A stretch of DNA of 64,000 nt from Setophaga petechia (Eukaryota > Chordata > Aves > Passeriformes > Parulidae): contig JANCRA010000067.1 of the NCBI GenBank assembly GCA_024362935.1, positions 2,607,921 to 2,671,920 of the forward strand. The letters are read 5' to 3'. Shown one piece after another: positions 60,064-64,000 of this stretch. The notes beneath the pieces are model-generated. The model ran no database searches, was not told where the DNA came from, and saw nothing but the letters and a program-made list of their open reading frames with translations. Position 1 is the first letter of the stretch, and each line of letters opens with the position of its first letter. Position numbers and translations under genes: made by a program.

Positions 60064-62366
60064 ATAAAAAAATAACAAAATAATATAAAAGAAAAAACAG
60101 TGCATTTCAGTAAGTGCTGGCTGGTTTACAGTGCTGAATTCTGAGGCAAAGCTGCCACAGAAAATTGGTGACCTCACTTTGTTCATGGCAACAGACACTC
60201 ACATTGACAAACACACAATTACAAGTCTACTCCCAAAATAGATTTGGGGCTGGCAGGGAGAAAAAAAACTCATCTTCAAGCATAAGGATTTCAAATAATT
60301 ACAATGGGAATATGGAAAATGACAGGATGGGTGACTGCCTGATTGTGTAGATGTTCCACAATATTTTTTTTTTTTTATAATACTGGCACATGGCAAACGT
60401 TTCAAATGAATGTTCAAAGAAGAAGGGAAGAGCCTCTCTAAAAAAAATAAAATATTGTTTGGGATTCAGACCAGGGGAAGTGGCTTCATTGTTTATTTAT
60501 CACTTTTGCCACATACCTGCTAATTTCACCAAGTTCTTAAAATGGTCTGAGGTACTCATGCAGGTTAATTCATCACCTCTGCTGCTCCACAGTGCTGACA
60601 AAAATGGGAAGTATTTATATTTCACAGGGATAGATCTGATGGGAAAATTATTAATCCACTGGCATGTTCAACTCACTATTTAATTTTTAAAAGAAATTAT
60701 CTTGCTGACTGAATGCAATGTCCTCCTGAGTGCAACAGAACAAGCAAAGATATTAAATCTGTATTTATCTCACCACACTGACCCTGAATGATCTGAATGT
60801 GTGAAAGTAACCTGCTGAAATTTGGCCAAAATCTGACTATCTGTTACTGCTGCATTTTGTAGTAGAATCACACTTACTCTTCCACACCTCTGCAGACTTT
60901 TAATCAATATCATTTATTTTCTCTAAAATCAAAAGAATTAATTTCTGAAATGCTTTGATTTGCTAAAGGAAAGGAAAAAGGGAAAAAACAAGATTGGAGA
61001 TATGAAAAAGCTGATCAATCACTTCAGGGCAGGGTTTATATCACTGATTTTTATATCTAAATATGAACATATAAACAAGTAATCCCTCTGAATTCTTTAA
61101 ATTTTTGTACAAGGAGATAAACTGCTACATCCTGAAGAGAATTTAGGTGACCTTGCTCAGGTAATTTGCAGAGGAAGAAACTTCAGGAAAATTCCTTTTC
61201 TCCATCTGATGACCACACAGTAAAAGGAGCCTGACACAACCTGGCCATGGCCATCAAATTTCTAAATACCAAGGACTGGAGGGATAAATCACAAATATTC
61301 TGGCATTGAAGACAGGCTTAGCCTATTTTTTTTTTTATTTTTATAGATTAAAAGCTGAGAAGTGAGAAATAAGGTTGATCTAGACACAAAAACACCCTGC
61401 AGCCATTCTGTGAAGAAGACTCCTCAACTGGACAAAACAATTAAAAGTTCAATTTCTTTAAGTTAACTTACTACAGATTTTAGCTCAACAGAATCTGAGC
61501 ATTCAGATATTGCAGGGTCAGAGGAATTTCTGATGGTCAGAAGGAAGGAGAGTTAAAACCTGGAGCAGTTTTCCTGTGGGAAGAGGCTGCACAGCCCAGG
61601 ATCATTTCACTACAGCAGGACACCACTGGTGGACTCCAAGGGAAGGAGATGATTAAGGAAAATTTCCTCACCACTTTTCAAAACATGAATTTCACACCAG
61701 TCCTTAAATGTCACTATAGGACATGAAATAACACGATGCAGACACGTTGCTCTTTTCAAGGCAAAAAGAGAATTTTTAATTTCTGACTCCAACAATTTAT
61801 AGTTTTCCAAAAGTGACAGTGGATTGGAGGGTGACAGTGCCACCTCTCCAATGACACTGGACAAAATTAACAGTCCATCAAATTTTTCTTTTTCCACAAA
61901 AGAATGCAAAAAAATAAGTTATTTATATAAAGTGTGTGAGAAAGTACATTACAAGAATGTAAACAGCAGAAACTTTAGAAAATCTTAAAAAATTAGAACA
62001 ACACCTAAACTTACTGGGCAATTCAAGGGGAAAAAAAAAAGGAAAAACTCTTTTACAAAAACACATTTCTGCAGTGGGGAGCTCGTTGCCACAGGGGTTG
62101 TGGAGCCAAAAGGATTAAAGGGTTCAGAGAAATTGGTGGAGCACAGGTTCCATCAAGGGCTCATAAACTCAGTGACCTGGGCACCACTGGCAGCTTGGGA
62201 AATCCTGGAATTACTACTGGAAACATGGAGGATATTCCAGCAGAATCATCCTTCACTGATGATTTCTTAGAGAGTCTCCTGCCTTTTCCCCATCAAACAC
62301 AGGCTGACAGGTTTCAAAAACCCTGCCTTGGTCCTATGGAAACAAGGGGCAGCTAAACCCACAAAT
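60064..62366. other. Unassigned intronic sequence
   Basis: No repeat or exon recognised. The 99-codon minus-strand frame at 61909-61610 has no MINDY resemblance and no convincing splice borders. Confidence 0.45.
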
Positions 62367-62372
62367 CTCAGG
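62367..62372 (+). repeat. Target site duplication, left copy (CTCAGG)
   Basis: Direct match to 62752-62757, flanking the LTR exactly at its TG end. Confidence 0.85.
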
Positions 62373-62751
62373 TGTCATGGACATATTTTATGAAAAATAC
62401 TTTTGCTAGGACTTTTCTCCTGAGAAGCTGAGAAGCTTCAGCTTCTCTGTGTTTTGCTGCTTTGGAATGTGATTTGGAGAATTGTTTACCCAGCATGTGA
62501 AATTGTTTTTACTTGGTGACCAATGACAGCCACCTGTGTTGAGGCTGGGAGCAGTCACAAAATCTGAATGTCATTCCTTTCTATTCCTTTCAAGACTTCT
62601 GATGAAATCCTTTCTTCTATTCTTTATTATAATTATAATATATCATTTTCTTGTAATATAATATATATCATAAAATAATAAATTTTATGAAACATGGAGT
62701 CAAGATTCTCATCTCTTCCCTCGTCCTAGGACCCCTGCAAACCCCAGCACA
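62373..62751 (+). mobile_element. Solo LTR (ERVK-like), 379 bp
   Basis: Runs from TGTCATGGACAT to CAGCACA, so it has TG...CA ends, and is flanked on both sides by CTCAGG. A six-base target duplication is typical of ERVK/class II retroviruses. Internal features include TTGGTGACCAATGACAGCCA in U3 and CATAAAATAATAAATTTTAT as the polyadenylation region. It resembles LTRs common in finch genomes. No internal sequence is attached, so it is a product of LTR-LTR recombination. It is antisense to MINDY4. Confidence 0.9.
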
Positions 62752-62757
62752 CTCAGG
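62752..62757 (+). repeat. Target site duplication, right copy (CTCAGG)
   Basis: Direct match to 62367-62372 at the CA end of the LTR. Confidence 0.85.
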
Positions 62758-64000
62758 TTCTCCCCAGAAGAATATTCCACGTTTATATCAGCCCTGGTGT
62801 GGATTACAGCCATACCCCAGGCTGGGATAAAGCAGAATTTTGGAGAAGGAGAAGAGGAGATGATGTTCTCTGCATATGGCAGGTAAAACCCGGCCATCCC
62901 AGTTACTCTCTTTCACAGAAATTCACATTTCTTGGTTGTTTTCTCAGCCTTCCATCCTTTTCTCAGTGGTAGCTCAGAACCATGGAATCTGGTCACACTT
63001 TGATGAGGTTTACTGATGCATTTTCTCTCTGCACTGACACTGATCTTTAAATTAAATCCCTTTCTCTGCCTTTCTTGTTTACTTACAACCACCACCACTC
63101 CAGTTTTTAGGAAACATTTATGTCCCACCTCAAAATTTGCTTTTTTTAAGGCTAGAAAACATAAAACCTTTTGCTCTTTTAGAATTCTTTGACAAAACAG
63201 ATTCCCTCTTCCCTCCTCTGTGCTTTCCCTACACTTCCCCCAGATTTAATGTGTGAACCCAGCCTGCCACGGTGCTTCTCTAAGGACACATCAGTGCCTT
63301 GCACAATCCATTAACATTTCTTCACCTCCTAAAACTATTGTGAAACACCCTCAGAGCAGATCCAAGGCTATTTTTTCATGCTGGCTCAGAGGCCCTGTGT
63401 GCTCTGCTGCTCCTCATCCCACCATTTACAGCTGATGAACCCCCCCAGCACAGCAGTGAGCAGGTTCTGTTTACAAGACCTTGCAACTTCTGCAGTGAAA
63501 ATAAATTCCTTTTTTATTGCCCTCATCAGGAGGCTGAGCCAACTCTTTTTTACACAATTTGATCTCTCTATTGACAGGGCCTTTCAGCTTTTCAGTCACC
63601 AGGTCACTTCATCAGCACACCACTCCCTTTTTCCAGCTCAGTGTCCCACATGTTATTAAAAATAAAAAATAAAAAATTAGGGGGGAATACAGCTCCTCCA
63701 GAACTTTACATTACTATTTACACTAAATATTTTGGAACCAAATCAAATCAAATTTGGCCCTTTACCCTCCTGAAACACCCTCGGAACCCCAAGAATTACA
63801 GCTCTTGGGTTCTGTGAAATTGTATTTTTTTTAACTACACAGGAAATAATCAGTCTAAAATTTTTAAGAAGTTTCTCCCTATCACCCCAGTGTACAAGAA
63901 TCAAACCTTTTAATGCAATTTTACTTCTGGCAGCCTTTCTAAATCCAGTAATGCCTCCCTCCTTCATCTGCCATAAGGAATATTTTTAATTTCTGAAGAT
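62758..64000. other. Unassigned sequence to the window edge
   Basis: No recognised exon or mobile element. Short frames here lack homology. Confidence 0.4.

Larger units (their letters stand above)
54841..64000 (-). other. Probable large MINDY4 intron, upstream exon not in window
   Basis: The exon at 54840 begins with a split codon, so another coding exon must lie upstream. I looked for minus-strand segments with a downstream GT donor and MINDY-like sequence across this stretch and found none. The region instead holds tandem arrays, a foldback, AT-rich microsatellites and a solo LTR. If this is one intron, it exceeds 9.1 kb. Confidence 0.6.

Noticed and set aside
61610..61909. 99-codon minus-strand frame considered as the missing upstream MINDY4 exon
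   Set aside because: No resemblance to the deubiquitinase domain, no GGPCG-type cysteine motif, and no matching donor for the split codon at 54840.

Overview
The window looks like non-coding-rich vertebrate nuclear DNA from a bird, most likely a passerine. The grounds are: about sixteen CR1 LINE fragments, several of the 3'-end ones carrying the ATTCTGTG-type terminus; LTRs resembling those of finch-type endogenous retroviruses, one a clean solo LTR with a 6-bp target duplication; small spliced exons with canonical GT/AG borders separated by kilobase introns; and AT-rich composition with no bacterial-style gene packing. Species cannot be fixed from the sequence alone.

Only one gene is firmly supported. 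Five minus-strand exons (54840-54777, 52130-51969, 41879-41699, 37305-37233, 31929-31881) join in phase into one open 175-codon C-terminal segment of a MINDY-family Lys48-specific deubiquitinase, most likely MINDY4 (FAM188B). The stop codon is at 31881-31883. The 5' exons, including the one with the catalytic cysteine, are not visible and probably lie beyond the right edge. No second gene was recognised in the 31.9 kb downstream of the stop; AQP1, the neighbour expected from human synteny, is not seen.

Layout: 1-14.7 kb is intergenic, with two very long uninterrupted purine tracts (485-1037 and 11428-11867) and one CR1 copy. 14.7-31.9 kb is rich in CR1 and LTR pieces, including a minus-strand retroviral fragment at 20.6-21.75 kb, and should hold the 3' UTR of the gene close to 31.9 kb. 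31.9-54.8 kb contains the exons and introns, with two local tandem duplications (32.03-32.36 and 34.59-35.26 kb), a second copy of the retroviral fragment (37.7-38.5 kb), an ERVL-like LTR (46.5-47.1 kb) and more CR1. 54.8-64 kb is probably one large intron with four striking structures: a ~138-bp tandem array (56.13-56.68 kb), a CpG-rich 22/23-bp minisatellite of 17 units (57.15-57.54 kb), a 394-bp foldback with 101-bp arms and an almost pure A/T centre (59.58-59.97 kb), and a solo LTR (62.37-62.75 kb).

I found no CRISPR array, tRNA, rRNA, operon or multi-gene system. Most open frames here are chance or repeat-derived. The best leads for follow-up are the 59.6 kb foldback and the CpG-rich minisatellite.
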